A DNA stretch of 40,310 nucleotides from Rhodobacter sp. (GCA_030066215.1 JASJCA010000063.1:1-40310); one strand, 5' to 3'; shown: positions 25,684-33,444, numbered from the stretch's first letter. The notes: generated by a model not told the origin, from the sequence alone. Translations and numbers: made by a program.

Positions 25684-27864
25684 CTAGCGCAATCTCAAGG
25701 CGTTGAGGGTGACGGAGATGGACGAGAACGACATTGCGAGGGCTGCGGCGAGGGGGGTGGCGAAGCCCGCGAGCGCGACGGGGATGGCGATGGCGTTGTA
25801 CGCTGCGGCGATGCCGAAGTTTTCCAAGATCCGGCGGGTGGCGGATTTCGATGTGGCGACGGCGTCGGCCAGCGGCTCCAGGGAGGCACCCAAGAGGACG
25901 ATGTCGGAGACGACGCGGGTGGCCTCGAGTGCGCTGGCGGGCGAGATCGAGGCGTGGGCGGCGGCAAGCGCGGCGGTGTCGTTGAGGCCGTCGCCGACCA
26001 TCAGGACCTTATGGCCGGATTCGCGCAGGTGCTTGATGTAGAGGGCTTTTTCGTCTGGTAGCACGCCGGATTCGAAGGCGTCGATGCCGGTGCGGGCGGC
26101 GATATCGGCGACGGCGGCGGGGTGGTCGCCCGAAAGCAGGATGACGGACTTGCCTTGCGCTTTGAGGGCCGTCACGGCGTCCTCTGCGCCATCGCGTAGG
26201 GCGTCAGTGAACCGGAAGGCGACGGTGCGGTTGCCGACGCTGAGATAGGTCGCGGTGCCGGGCACCGGGGTGGCGCCGACCCAGTCAGCACGGCCCAGGC
26301 GCAGGGTCTGGCCCTGCCAGTCGGCCTCGACCCCGTGCCCGGGGATTTCGCGCAGATTCTCGATGTCTGTAAAACGTCGGTATTGCGTCGGTATGACGTC
26401 GGTGTCGAGATCGGCCAAGGCGGCGGCCAGGGGATGTGACGAGCCGCGGGCGAGCGATTGGGCCAGGACGAGGTCTTCGGCGGCGTAGGTCCCGGGATCG
26501 GCGAGGTCCGGCCGGCCTTCCGTCAGGGTGCCGGTCTTGTCGAAAACAATCGTGTCGACCTCGGCGAGGCGTTCCAGCGCGGTGGCGTTCTTGATCAGCA
26601 TGCCCCTGCGGAACAGGCGTCCGGACGCGGCCGTGGTGACGGCGGGCACGGCAAGGCCCAGGGCGCAGGGGCAGGTGATGATCAGCGTGGCCACGGCGAT
26701 GTTGAGCGACAGGCGCACATCGCCGCTGATCCAGACCCAGGCGATGAAGGCGCCGAGCGCCAGGAGGTGCACGACCGGGGCGTAGACGCGCGCGGCCTTG
26801 TCGGCCAGCGAGGTGTAGCGGTTGCGCGCGGTCTCGGCCAAGGCGACGAGGTCGGCCAGGCGGTGCAGCGTGCTGTCCTCGCCAGCTGCGGTAACGCGGA
26901 CCGTGAGCGCGCCGGTGAGGTTGACCTCGCCCGCACTGACGCAGGCGTCGGGGCCGGCGAACACCGGGAGACTCTCGCCCGTTAGCAGGCTGCGGTCGAC
27001 TTCGGATTGGCCCGTCTCGATGACGCCGTCGACGGGGACGCGGGCACCGGGGAGGACGCGAACCAGATCGCCTGGGGCAAGCTCTGCGATCGGGGTCATG
27101 GCCTCGGCGTCGCCGGTCACTTTAAGAGCGCGCGGCACCTCGAGCGCGGCGAGTTCTTGCGCGGCGGAGCGGGCGACGGTGCGGGTGCGGTGGTCAAGAT
27201 AGCGGCCCGCCAGTAGGAAGAAGGTCAGCGACAGGGCGGCGTCGAAATAGGCGTGCGCGCCCGATTGCATGGTCTCGTAGACCGACATGCCGGCGGCCAG
27301 GAGGATCGCCAGCGAGATCGGCACATCCATGTTGAGCCGCCAGGCGCTGAGTGCGGACCACGCGTTGCGAAAGAACGGCTGGGCCGAGAACGCGATGGTC
27401 GGCAGCGCGATGGCGGCGCTGATCCAGTGGAACAGGTCGCGGGTGGCGTCGGTGGCACCGGACCAAACGGCGACGGACAGCAGCATCACGTTCATCATCG
27501 CGAAGCCCGCGACGCCGAGGCGCATCAGCAGTTCGCGGCCTCTCGTGTCGGTCTGGCTGGCGGCGAGGGTGGCGCCGTCGAGTTCGTGGGCCTGGTAGCC
27601 CTGCGCGGTGAGCGCGCGGGCGAGCGTCGGGGCGTCGGTGGTGTCGTCGGCCTCGATGGTGGCGCGCTTCAGCGTGAGGTTGACCCGGGCTTGGGCGACT
27701 CCGGGCATGGCGTGCAGCGCGCGCTCGACGCCGGCGATGCAGCCGGCGCAGTGAATCTCTGGCAGGCTTAGAAGAATCTGGGTGTCGCCTTTCGCCGTGC
27801 TCGCGAGGCCTTCCGCCGCGGGGGCGGCGGAGCAGGCGGGGCAGGCGGAGGCTTGGGCAGTCAC
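25684..27864 (-). CDS. ccoI: Copper-exporting P1-type ATPase for cbb3 oxidase assembly (CcoI)
   Basis: Pumps copper across the inner membrane to supply the copper centre of cbb3 oxidase. The 726-aa protein has an N-terminal CPAC pair (C8, C11) and a heavy-metal domain with HCAGC (C39, C42). The actuator motif TGES is at 295-298, the membrane metal site CPC at 398-400 (TCPCALGL), the phosphorylation site DKTGT at 442-446, and the hinge VGDGLNDTAAL near 640. The start is GTG 27864, overlapping the ccoH stop as GTGA. This is the CcoI/FixI type of CopA2-like ATPase; the gene context confirms it. Confidence 0.94.
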   Translation of the reverse strand: MTAQASACPACSAAPAAEGLASTAKGDTQILLSLPEIHCAGCIAGVERALHAMPGVAQARVNLTLKRATIEADDTTDAPTLARALTAQGYQAHELDGATLAASQTDTRGRELLMRLGVAGFAMMNVMLLSVAVWSGATDATRDLFHWISAAIALPTIAFSAQPFFRNAWSALSAWRLNMDVPISLAILLAAGMSVYETMQSGAHAYFDAALSLTFFLLAGRYLDHRTRTVARSAAQELAALEVPRALKVTGDAEAMTPIAELAPGDLVRVLPGARVPVDGVIETGQSEVDRSLLTGESLPVFAGPDACVSAGEVNLTGALTVRVTAAGEDSTLHRLADLVALAETARNRYTSLADKAARVYAPVVHLLALGAFIAWVWISGDVRLSLNIAVATLIITCPCALGLAVPAVTTAASGRLFRRGMLIKNATALERLAEVDTIVFDKTGTLTEGRPDLADPGTYAAEDLVLAQSLARGSSHPLAAALADLDTDVIPTQYRRFTDIENLREIPGHGVEADWQGQTLRLGRADWVGATPVPGTATYLSVGNRTVAFRFTDALRDGAEDAVTALKAQGKSVILLSGDHPAAVADIAARTGIDAFESGVLPDEKALYIKHLRESGHKVLMVGDGLNDTAALAAAHASISPASALEATRVVSDIVLLGASLEPLADAVATSKSATRRILENFGIAAAYNAIAIPVALAGFATPLAAALAMSFSSISVTLNALRLR

Positions 27865-28325
27865 TTAGGCTCGTCCACGTAGAGTACGACGCGCTGGCGG
27901 AAGGCGGTGCCGTCCTTCGCTGTAGCGGTCATCCGCAGGTTCCAGTTGCCGGGAGCGAGATCGATCGGGGCGACATGGGCCGTGCCGTCGAAGGTGAAGG
28001 CCGGGGTCTGGTCCTCGCCGACATGGGTGGCGCGGCCGAGTGTGGCCTCAAGCGTGGCGGGATCGACGGGCCGGCCATCGGCGTCGAGGATGCTGAGGCG
28101 CAGGTAAGTGCCCGCGACCTCGGCCGAGACCTGCCAGCCGAGGTCCAGCTGGGCGGCGCGGTCGGCGTCGAATTTCTGGCTGGCGACGTAGGAGTTCTTG
28201 GTCTCGAGCCCCGGAAAGGTGCCGATCGCCATGGTCGCCATGAAGACGTTGACGGCGATGATGACGGCGAAGGCCGAGGCGGTGATGATGAAGACCGTGC
28301 GGCCGGTGATTGGTTTTGTGATCAT
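27861..28325 (-). CDS. ccoH: cbb3 oxidase assembly protein CcoH (FixH)
   Basis: A 154-aa membrane protein with one N-terminal helix (about 10-32) and a periplasmic FixH domain (YVASQKFDADRAAQLDLGW; then PGNWNLRMTATAKDG). CcoH associates with and stabilises the assembled oxidase. Both ends overlap neighbours by 4 nt (ATGA with ccoG, GTGA with ccoI), a tightly coupled operon. Confidence 0.92.
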   Translation of the reverse strand: MITKPITGRTVFIITASAFAVIIAVNVFMATMAIGTFPGLETKNSYVASQKFDADRAAQLDLGWQVSAEVAGTYLRLSILDADGRPVDPATLEATLGRATHVGEDQTPAFTFDGTAHVAPIDLAPGNWNLRMTATAKDGTAFRQRVVLYVDEPK

Positions 28326-29746
28326 GGGCCTGTCCCGTTAAAGACGCTGTCTTTGTATACGCGGTCGCCGCTGGCGAGGTCTTCCACCCAGAAGCGGATT
28401 TCGGTGCGGTCTAGGATCGCAGGGACCGAGCCGCGGGGGGAGAGGACATAGACGCGCTGCAGCTTTGTTTCGTCTGCGGGGACGTCGACGGCCTCGTACG
28501 GCGTGCCCTCAAGTTGGATGCGCAGCGCCGGGTCGCCCTTGACGGAGATGCGGAACGGGCGGTCCTCGCCGTGCTTGTTGCGCAGCCGCAGGTCATAGGT
28601 GTTGCGGATCGTGCCGTCGGACAGGGTGACGAAGACCGGGTTGCGGATCGGCGCTACCGTAACGTCGATGTCCTGGCGGATGAAGAGCGCCACGACGAGG
28701 GCGACGCCGACCAGCGACCAGAGCGCGGTGTAGAGGATGGTGCGCGGACGCATCACGTGCTTCCACACGGGCCGCGGCGGCTGGCCCTCGCGCTCGCGGG
28801 TCTCATCCGTCAGCGCGAGGTAGTCGACTAGGCCGCGGGGCTTGCCGATCTTGTCCATCACGTCGTCGCAGGCGTCGATGCAGAGGCCACAGGTGATGCA
28901 GGCCAGTTGCTGGCCGTCGCGGATGTCGATGCCCATCGGGCAGACGTTGACACAGGCGTTGCAGTCGATGCAGTCACCTAAGGCTTCGGCGCCGGCGGCC
29001 TTGCGGTGCTTGCCGCGCGGTTCGCCGCGCCAGTCGCGGTAGCCGATGGTGATGGTGTCCTCGTCCATCATCGCGGCCTGGATGCGGGGCCAGGGGCACA
29101 TGTAGATGCAGACCTGTTCGCGGGCGAAACCGCCGAACAGGACCGTCGTCAGCGCCAGAACCGCCATCGTGGTATAGGCGATGGGATGGGCGTCGCCGGT
29201 GATGAGGTTGACCGCGAGCGCGGGAGCGTCGGTGAAGTAGAACACCCAAGCGCCACCGGTGGCCAGGCCGATCAGTGCCCAGACCAGCCATTTGCTGATC
29301 CTCAGGCGGATTTTCCGGATGTCCCACTTGGCCTTCCAGAGCTTCACCCGGGCGTTGCGGTCGCCCTCGATCCAGCGCTCGGTGAGGATGAAGAGGTCGG
29401 TCCAGACGGTCTGGGGACAGGCATAGCCGCACCAGACCCGGCCCATGGCGGAGGTGAAAAGGAAGAGGCCGAGGCCGGCCATGATCAAGAGCCCGGCGAT
29501 GAAATAGAACTCGTGCGGCCAGATTTCGATCCAGAAGAAGAAGAAGCGGCGATTGGCCAGGTCGACGAGGATCGCCTGGTCGGGCAGATTCGGCCCCCGG
29601 TCCCAGCGGATCCAGGGCGACAGGTAGTAGATGCCGAGGGTGATGGCCATGATGGCCCACTTGCCGGTGCGGAATTTCCCGCTGACGCGCCGAGGGAAGA
29701 CAGGCTCGCGGGCGGCGTAGAGCGAGGGGGTTTCGGACGAGCTCAT
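28322..29746 (-). CDS. ccoG: cbb3 oxidase accessory protein CcoG (RdxA/FixG family)
   Basis: A 474-aa membrane iron-sulfur protein, shown in other bacteria to reduce copper for oxidase assembly. Visible in order: several membrane helices, WCGYACPQTVW, MCPWPRIQ, two 4Fe-4S motifs (CIDCNACVNVCP; CITCGLCIDAC), a further helix (about 340-360), and a C-terminal FixG immunoglobulin-like domain. I chose ATG 29746; the frame runs on upstream only through non-coding repeat sequence. First in ccoGHIS, with an FNR-type box 65-78 nt upstream. Confidence 0.93.
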   Translation of the reverse strand: MSSSETPSLYAAREPVFPRRVSGKFRTGKWAIMAITLGIYYLSPWIRWDRGPNLPDQAILVDLANRRFFFFWIEIWPHEFYFIAGLLIMAGLGLFLFTSAMGRVWCGYACPQTVWTDLFILTERWIEGDRNARVKLWKAKWDIRKIRLRISKWLVWALIGLATGGAWVFYFTDAPALAVNLITGDAHPIAYTTMAVLALTTVLFGGFAREQVCIYMCPWPRIQAAMMDEDTITIGYRDWRGEPRGKHRKAAGAEALGDCIDCNACVNVCPMGIDIRDGQQLACITCGLCIDACDDVMDKIGKPRGLVDYLALTDETREREGQPPRPVWKHVMRPRTILYTALWSLVGVALVVALFIRQDIDVTVAPIRNPVFVTLSDGTIRNTYDLRLRNKHGEDRPFRISVKGDPALRIQLEGTPYEAVDVPADETKLQRVYVLSPRGSVPAILDRTEIRFWVEDLASGDRVYKDSVFNGTGP

Positions 29747-29810
29747 GGCTGGCGGAATCCGGGAATCATTGCGATTTTGGAATATGTCGCAGATGCCGCG
29801 CGGCCCGGCT

Positions 29811-29824
29811 TTGACCTGAATCAA
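29811..29824. promoter_or_regulatory. FNR-type box upstream of ccoG
   Basis: TTGACCTGAATCAA matches TTGAT-N4-ATCAA in 9 of 10 conserved positions. It is 65-78 nt before the ccoG start, a distance that suits activation under low oxygen by the FnrL encoded in this window. Confidence 0.8.
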
Positions 29825-29854
29825 GTAAATTCGGCGCATGTTTAGCCGGGGGCG

Positions 29855-29892
29855 TATGAATTCCATATGACTCGCATATGAGTCTGGTATGA
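29855..29892. promoter_or_regulatory. Four TATGA repeats at exactly 11-bp spacing
   Basis: TATGA begins at 29855, 29866, 29877 and 29888. On the minus strand, toward ccoG, it reads as TCATA repeats, two of them GTCATA. Direct repeats with an 11-bp period are how OmpR/PhoB-family regulators bind, and GTCATA resembles a Pho-box half-site; that link is inference. The array lies upstream of the FNR box, about 110-145 nt before ccoG. The region from 29893 to 29983 shows nothing else I can name. Confidence 0.6.
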
Positions 29893-29983
29893 CGCCTCGG
29901 CGCCTGAGGGCGGCAGTCGGGCGATGGTTCAGGGGCGGTTCGCCCGAAGGACCACCTGGCGCCTCTTGCCCGGGAAGTGAGAA

Positions 29984-30154
29984 GCCGTGCTCATCGCCAA
30001 CCCGCGGGGTGTCGATCCGACCTTTGAGCGGCGGCGCTTTATGGCTGTCGAGTCCGAAGGACCTCACGCGGTGCGCAGGTCCAGACAGATCGCCACCCCT
30101 CCGGGGCGGGTTGGCGATGGGCACGGCGGGGCTGTGCCCCTTGAGTCCGTGCCC
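29984..30154 (+). repeat. Structured dispersed element, copy C
   Basis: Third copy, in plus orientation, between the end of the LysR gene and the ccoG promoter. Arms 29984-30004 and 30107-30127 pair at all 21 positions, one as G-T. Here the arm reads CCAACCCG against CGGGTTGG, where copy A has CCGACCCG against CGGGTCGG, so both sides changed together. The terminal hairpin is GGGCACGG with CCGTGCCC (30147-30154) around inner GGGGC-TGT-GCCCC. Confidence 0.85.
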
Positions 30155-30209
30155 GGAGCGCTCCGTTGTCCCCTCCAGCCCCAAGAGCCGCCCTCGGCCC
30201 GATTTGGCG

Positions 30210-31091
30210 TCACCCGGACTCGTGCTGGGCCTGGCGGCGCAGCCAACGGATGAAGTCGCGCACCTTGGGGCGCAGAACGCCGGGCGGAGTGACGATGAAA
30301 TAGCCGGTGCCCGAGTCGGCGTCGGTGAACAGCACCTGCAGATCGCCGCGGGCGATGTCGGCCTCGACGAAGGTGCGGCTGGTCGCGGCGATGCCCTGGC
30401 CGGCGCGCAGCCCGTCCAGCAGCAGATTGCCGGGCAAGTGGGTGAGGCTCTTGACCCGCGCCTCGGTGACGCCCTGGGCCGCGAGCCACTCGGCGACCTC
30501 ATTGGTGCCGAGCTCCTGCAGCCAGGGCAGCGCCAGCAGATCGCGCGGGCTGTCGATGCGGCGGCCGTCAAGCAGGCGGCGCGCGCCCATGATCAGAAAA
30601 TCCGACTCGACCAGCAGCTCGGCGTCGAGCCCGGGCCAGGTGCCGTGGCCGTAGCGGATGGCGAGGTCGAAGCCGCCGGGCGCTGGGTCGCTGAGCCCGG
30701 GGCTGGGGTTGACCATCAGCTCGGCATCGGGGTGGCGGTCGTGGAAATCAGCGATCCGCGGCATCAGCCAGCCGGCGGCGAACATTGGCGTGGTGGTGAC
30801 CTGCAGCGGGCGGTCGGCGTCGGCGCCGGTCAGCGCCTCGACCTCGCGCGCGATGGCGCCGAAGGCGTTAGCGAGGGTCTGGCCCAGGCGCTCGCCATCT
30901 GCGGTCAGGGCGACACCGCGGCCGTCCTTGGCGACGAGCCGGGTGCCCAGATGCGCCTCGAGCGCGCGGACCTGCTGGCTGATCGCGGCGTGGCTGACGT
31001 TCAAGAGATCGCCGGCGGCGGACATCGCGCCGGTCTCGGCCAGCGCGGCGAAGGCGCGGAGCTGGGCCAGCGGCGGCAGGGAGCGGAGCAT
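30210..31091 (-). CDS. LysR-family transcriptional regulator (GcvA-like)
   Basis: A 293-aa regulator. The N-terminal winged helix-turn-helix is LPPLAQLRAFAALAETGAMS, followed by AAGDLLNVSHAAISQQVRALEAHLGTRLV (about 5-60). An effector-binding domain follows (about 90-290). The closest look is to GcvA-type LysR proteins; the effector is unknown. I chose ATG 31091; the frame extends upstream without a plausible domain. The gene splits ccoNOQP from ccoGHIS and is divergent from a small Arg-rich ORF, the usual partner arrangement for LysR control. Confidence 0.9.
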   Translation of the reverse strand: MLRSLPPLAQLRAFAALAETGAMSAAGDLLNVSHAAISQQVRALEAHLGTRLVAKDGRGVALTADGERLGQTLANAFGAIAREVEALTGADADRPLQVTTTPMFAAGWLMPRIADFHDRHPDAELMVNPSPGLSDPAPGGFDLAIRYGHGTWPGLDAELLVESDFLIMGARRLLDGRRIDSPRDLLALPWLQELGTNEVAEWLAAQGVTEARVKSLTHLPGNLLLDGLRAGQGIAATSRTFVEADIARGDLQVLFTDADSGTGYFIVTPPGVLRPKVRDFIRWLRRQAQHESG

Positions 31092-31103
31092 TTGTAAGCC
31101 TGG

Positions 31104-31121
31104 ATTACGGGTTGCAAGAAT
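31104..31121. promoter_or_regulatory. Possible LysR-type operator
   Basis: ATT-N12-AAT, ATTACGGGTTGCAAGAAT, lies 13 nt before the LysR start in the 102-bp divergent gap. It is a loose match to the T-N11-A pattern. Weak evidence on its own. Confidence 0.3.
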
Positions 31122-31193
31122 TCCTGACTGGCATGGATCGGCGTTTGACGCAATATCCATGAGCAGGAAACAACACGCCCCAGGAGAAGACAG

Positions 31194-31343
31194 ATGATCA
31201 ACCCCTACGCCCAAACTTTCATGATCGCCGCACGCACCGACCGGATCGCACCGCCCCGGCTGCGCGAAGCGCAGGACGCCAAGCCCCGGCGCCGGTTCCG
31301 GCTGTTCCGGTTTGGGACGCAAAGACAGCGGGACGACCGCTGA
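31194..31343 (+). CDS. Small arginine-rich ORF, unknown function
   Basis: 49 codons from ATG 31194 to TGA 31343, with AGGAGAA 6 nt before the ATG, one of the best ribosome sites in this window. The product starts MINPYAQTFMIAARTDRIAP and becomes strongly basic toward the C-terminus (KPRRRFRLFRFGTQRQRDDR). G/C dominates third positions as in neighbouring genes. It is not a DUF1127 protein, the common small Arg-rich family in these bacteria. It is divergent from the LysR gene and could be its target. It may be a real small protein or a leader peptide. Confidence 0.55.
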   Translation: MINPYAQTFMIAARTDRIAPPRLREAQDAKPRRRFRLFRFGTQRQRDDR

Positions 31344-31355
31344 GCCCTACGCGGG

Positions 31356-31552
31356 GCAAGGCGTTTCGAAACGCCTTGCGGAAAGCGATTTCGAAACCGC
31401 GTGCACAAGCCGCGTCGAAGCGGCTTGGCCTTGCCACGAAAACGTGAGCCGCCCTAGGGCGGCTCGGTGCTTTGAAAAGCTACATGTCCGGGGTAGGTTA
31501 AAGAGGTGCCGATCCCGAAGAAACGCGCGAACAGGATCGAGGACCGGCACCT
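31356..31552. repeat. Cluster of palindromes between the small ORF and ccoP
   Basis: Several inverted repeats follow one another. 31356-31379 is a perfect 24-bp palindrome (half GCAAGGCGTTTC). 31385-31400 is GCGATTTC/GAAACCGC with one mismatch. 31406-31427 has arms CAAGCCGC/GCGGCTTG. 31446-31465 is a perfect 20-bp palindrome (half GAGCCGCCCT). 31504-31552 is a long hairpin with outer arms AGGTGCCG/CGGCACCT and inner GATCC/GGATC. The cores are often TTTCGAAA or TCGA-like. Some could end transcripts; the number is far more than a terminator needs. No gene is evident in this 275-nt gap. Confidence 0.65.
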
Positions 31553-31589
31553 CCCTCCCCCTTTGGCTTGCGCCTCCGGAGGATGCCGG

Positions 31590-31613
31590 ACGGGGGCGGG
31601 ACGCCGCCCCCGT
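31590..31613 (-). terminator. Hairpin after ccoP, probable end of ccoNOQP
   Basis: A perfect 10-bp stem (ACGGGGGCGG and its complement, loop GACG) starts 6 nt after the ccoP stop on the minus strand. No U-tract follows in that direction; TTTA is on the other side. Confidence 0.5.
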
Positions 31614-31618
31614 TTAGT

Positions 31619-32512
31619 TCATTGGCCGCCGCCCAGCTGGTGGACATAGGCCGCGACCGCGTTGATCTCGGCCTGGTCGAGGCCGCCCGCGGCGCGCCAT
31701 TCTTCCGACCAGGCCGGCATCACGCCGAAGCGAGCATTGGTGATCGTCTCGGTCAGCGTCTCTTCGGTGCCGCCATAAAGCCAGATCGCATCCGTCAAGT
31801 TCGGAGCGCCCTGGGTCGGATCGCCCATGCCGTTTTCCATGTGGCAGCCGGAGCATTCGTTCAGGAACAGCTCGGCCCCCGGGGTCGCCTTGGCGGCGTC
31901 ATGCTCCTGGCCCGAAATCTGCAGGACGTAGTGCACGACCTGGCCGATTTCGTCCTCGCCGAGGATCTCGTCGCGTCCATAGGCAGGCATTTCGGACCAG
32001 TGCGAGTCGGGCGACTGTTCGTTGCGGATGCCGTGGGTGATCGTATAGGCGATCTCGTCAATCGTGCCGCCCCAGAGCCAGTCGTCGTCGAGCAGGTTCG
32101 GGTAGCCCGCCGCCTGCACGCCTGCCGCGCCCGAGCCGTGGCATTGCGAGCAATTGGCGCGGAACACTGCGGCGCCGCCCTGGACCGCGTAGTTCTGCAG
32201 GTCGGCATTGTCGGAGATCATGGTCAGGTCCGCCTCTGCCAGCGCGGTCCTCAGATCGGCGTTCTGGGCGTCGACCTCGGCGATCTGTTCGGCCACCTCG
32301 GCGCGGGTCGAGTAGCCCAGGAAACCGGCGGTGGCGCGGTCGACCAGTGGCCAGGCCGGGTAGGCGATGGTGTAGATCAGACCCCAGAGGCAGGTGGCGT
32401 AGAAGGTCCAGACCCACCAGCGCGGCAGCGGGTTGTTCCATTCCTCCAGCCCGTCCCAGACGTGGCCGGTTGTGCCGTAGCCGGCTTCGTTCTTCTTTTC
32501 TTCGGTGCTCAT
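31619..32512 (-). CDS. ccoP: cbb3-type cytochrome c oxidase subunit III, diheme cytochrome c (CcoP)
   Basis: Electron-entry subunit of cbb3 oxidase, 297 aa. One membrane helix (about 32-55, after EEWNNPLPRWW, the CcoP signature) anchors two periplasmic cytochrome c domains with heme motifs CSQCH (121-125) and CSGCH (220-224). Likely axial methionines are in SEMPAYG and GVMPAWS. The ATG overlaps the ccoQ stop (ATGA). Last in ccoNOQP. Confidence 0.95.
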   Translation of the reverse strand: MSTEEKKNEAGYGTTGHVWDGLEEWNNPLPRWWVWTFYATCLWGLIYTIAYPAWPLVDRATAGFLGYSTRAEVAEQIAEVDAQNADLRTALAEADLTMISDNADLQNYAVQGGAAVFRANCSQCHGSGAAGVQAAGYPNLLDDDWLWGGTIDEIAYTITHGIRNEQSPDSHWSEMPAYGRDEILGEDEIGQVVHYVLQISGQEHDAAKATPGAELFLNECSGCHMENGMGDPTQGAPNLTDAIWLYGGTEETLTETITNARFGVMPAWSEEWRAAGGLDQAEINAVAAYVHQLGGGQ

Positions 32513-32694
32513 GTCCGCGCCTCCGTATCCTGGGCGGGTTTGTCTTCATGCCGGAACGGGATGTTGGCGATGTCCTTGTGCACGGCGCGGCTGCCGGGGC
32601 GGAAGGCCCAGACGATGACGCCGATGAAGAACAGGAACAGCGCAAGCAACATCCAACTGTCGGCGAATTCGCGAAGGAGGGAATAGGTATCCAT
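32509..32694 (-). CDS. ccoQ: cbb3-type cytochrome c oxidase subunit IV (CcoQ)
   Basis: A 61-aa single-span membrane protein: short N-terminus MDTYSLLREFADSW, helix MLLALFLFFIGVIVWAF, then RPGSRAVHKDIANIPFRHE, the conserved CcoQ cytoplasmic tail. It stabilises or modulates cbb3 oxidase. It follows ccoO by 12 nt and overlaps ccoP by 4. Confidence 0.94.
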   Translation of the reverse strand: MDTYSLLREFADSWMLLALFLFFIGVIVWAFRPGSRAVHKDIANIPFRHEDKPAQDTEART

Positions 32695-32706
32695 GTTTCC
32701 CTCCTC

Positions 32707-33432
32707 CTATCGGCTAGCGTCGGGGGTGAAGGTCGAGAAATCGACCAGGGTTCCGAGCATCTGCATATAGGCGATCAGCGCGTCCATTTCGGACACTCCA
32801 GGTTCACCGTCGAAGTTGCGGACCTGTGCGCCGGGGTAGCGTTCCAACAGTGCATCGTAGTCGCTGTCGGGATCGGCCTGATCGCGGAAGTCCGCGGCGG
32901 CAACCTCGATCATCTCGTCGGTGTAGGGCACGCCGACGATCCGGTGCGTCGCCATCTCTTCGCCGATGTAGTCCGGCTCGAGCAGCTTGTCCTTGAGGTA
33001 GCCGTATTTCGGCATCACCGATTCGGGCACCACCGATTGCGGGTCGATCAGGTGGGCGACGTGCCAGTCGTCCGAATACCGCCCGCCGACGCGCGCCAGG
33101 TCGGGACCCGTCCGCTTCGAGCCCCATTGGAACGGATGGTCGTACATCGATTCGGCCGCCAGCGAGTAGTGGCCGTAGCGTTCGACCTCGTCCCGCATCG
33201 GGCGCACCATCTGGCTGTGGCAGACATAGCAGCCCTCGCGAATGTAGATGTTGCGCCCTTCCAGTTCGAGCGGGCTGTAGGGGCGCACGCCTTCGACCTT
33301 CTCGATGGTGTTCTCGAGGTAGAACAGCGGCGCGATTTCGACGATGCCACCGATGGTGACGACGAGGAAGGAGCAGACCGCCAGCAGCGTGACGTTCTTT
33401 TCCAGGACGGCGTGTTTGTCCAGAATGGCCAT
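32707..33432 (-). CDS. ccoO: cbb3-type cytochrome c oxidase subunit II, monoheme cytochrome c (CcoO)
   Basis: A 241-aa membrane-anchored cytochrome that passes electrons from CcoP to CcoN. N-terminal helix at about 13-32; heme motif CYVCH (68-72) in [18 protein letters not shown], the CcoO signature. Typical later segments are [20 protein letters not shown] and MPKYGYL (probable Met ligand). Starts 12 nt after ccoN. Confidence 0.95.
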   Translation of the reverse strand: MAILDKHAVLEKNVTLLAVCSFLVVTIGGIVEIAPLFYLENTIEKVEGVRPYSPLELEGRNIYIREGCYVCHSQMVRPMRDEVERYGHYSLAAESMYDHPFQWGSKRTGPDLARVGGRYSDDWHVAHLIDPQSVVPESVMPKYGYLKDKLLEPDYIGEEMATHRIVGVPYTDEMIEVAAADFRDQADPDSDYDALLERYPGAQVRNFDGEPGVSEMDALIAYMQMLGTLVDFSTFTPDASR

Positions 33433-33444
33433 GACCGTCTCTCC

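Noticed and set aside
29855-29892. TATGA repeats as a CRISPR-like or simple tandem array
   Set aside because: Units are only 5-6 bp with unrelated spacers of 6 bp; the regular 11-bp phase fits protein binding better.
28322-30571. Extension of ccoG to a 749-codon protein
   Set aside because: The extra upstream sequence runs through the ccoG promoter, the TATGA array, the structured repeat and out-of-frame LysR. CcoG starts naturally at 29746.
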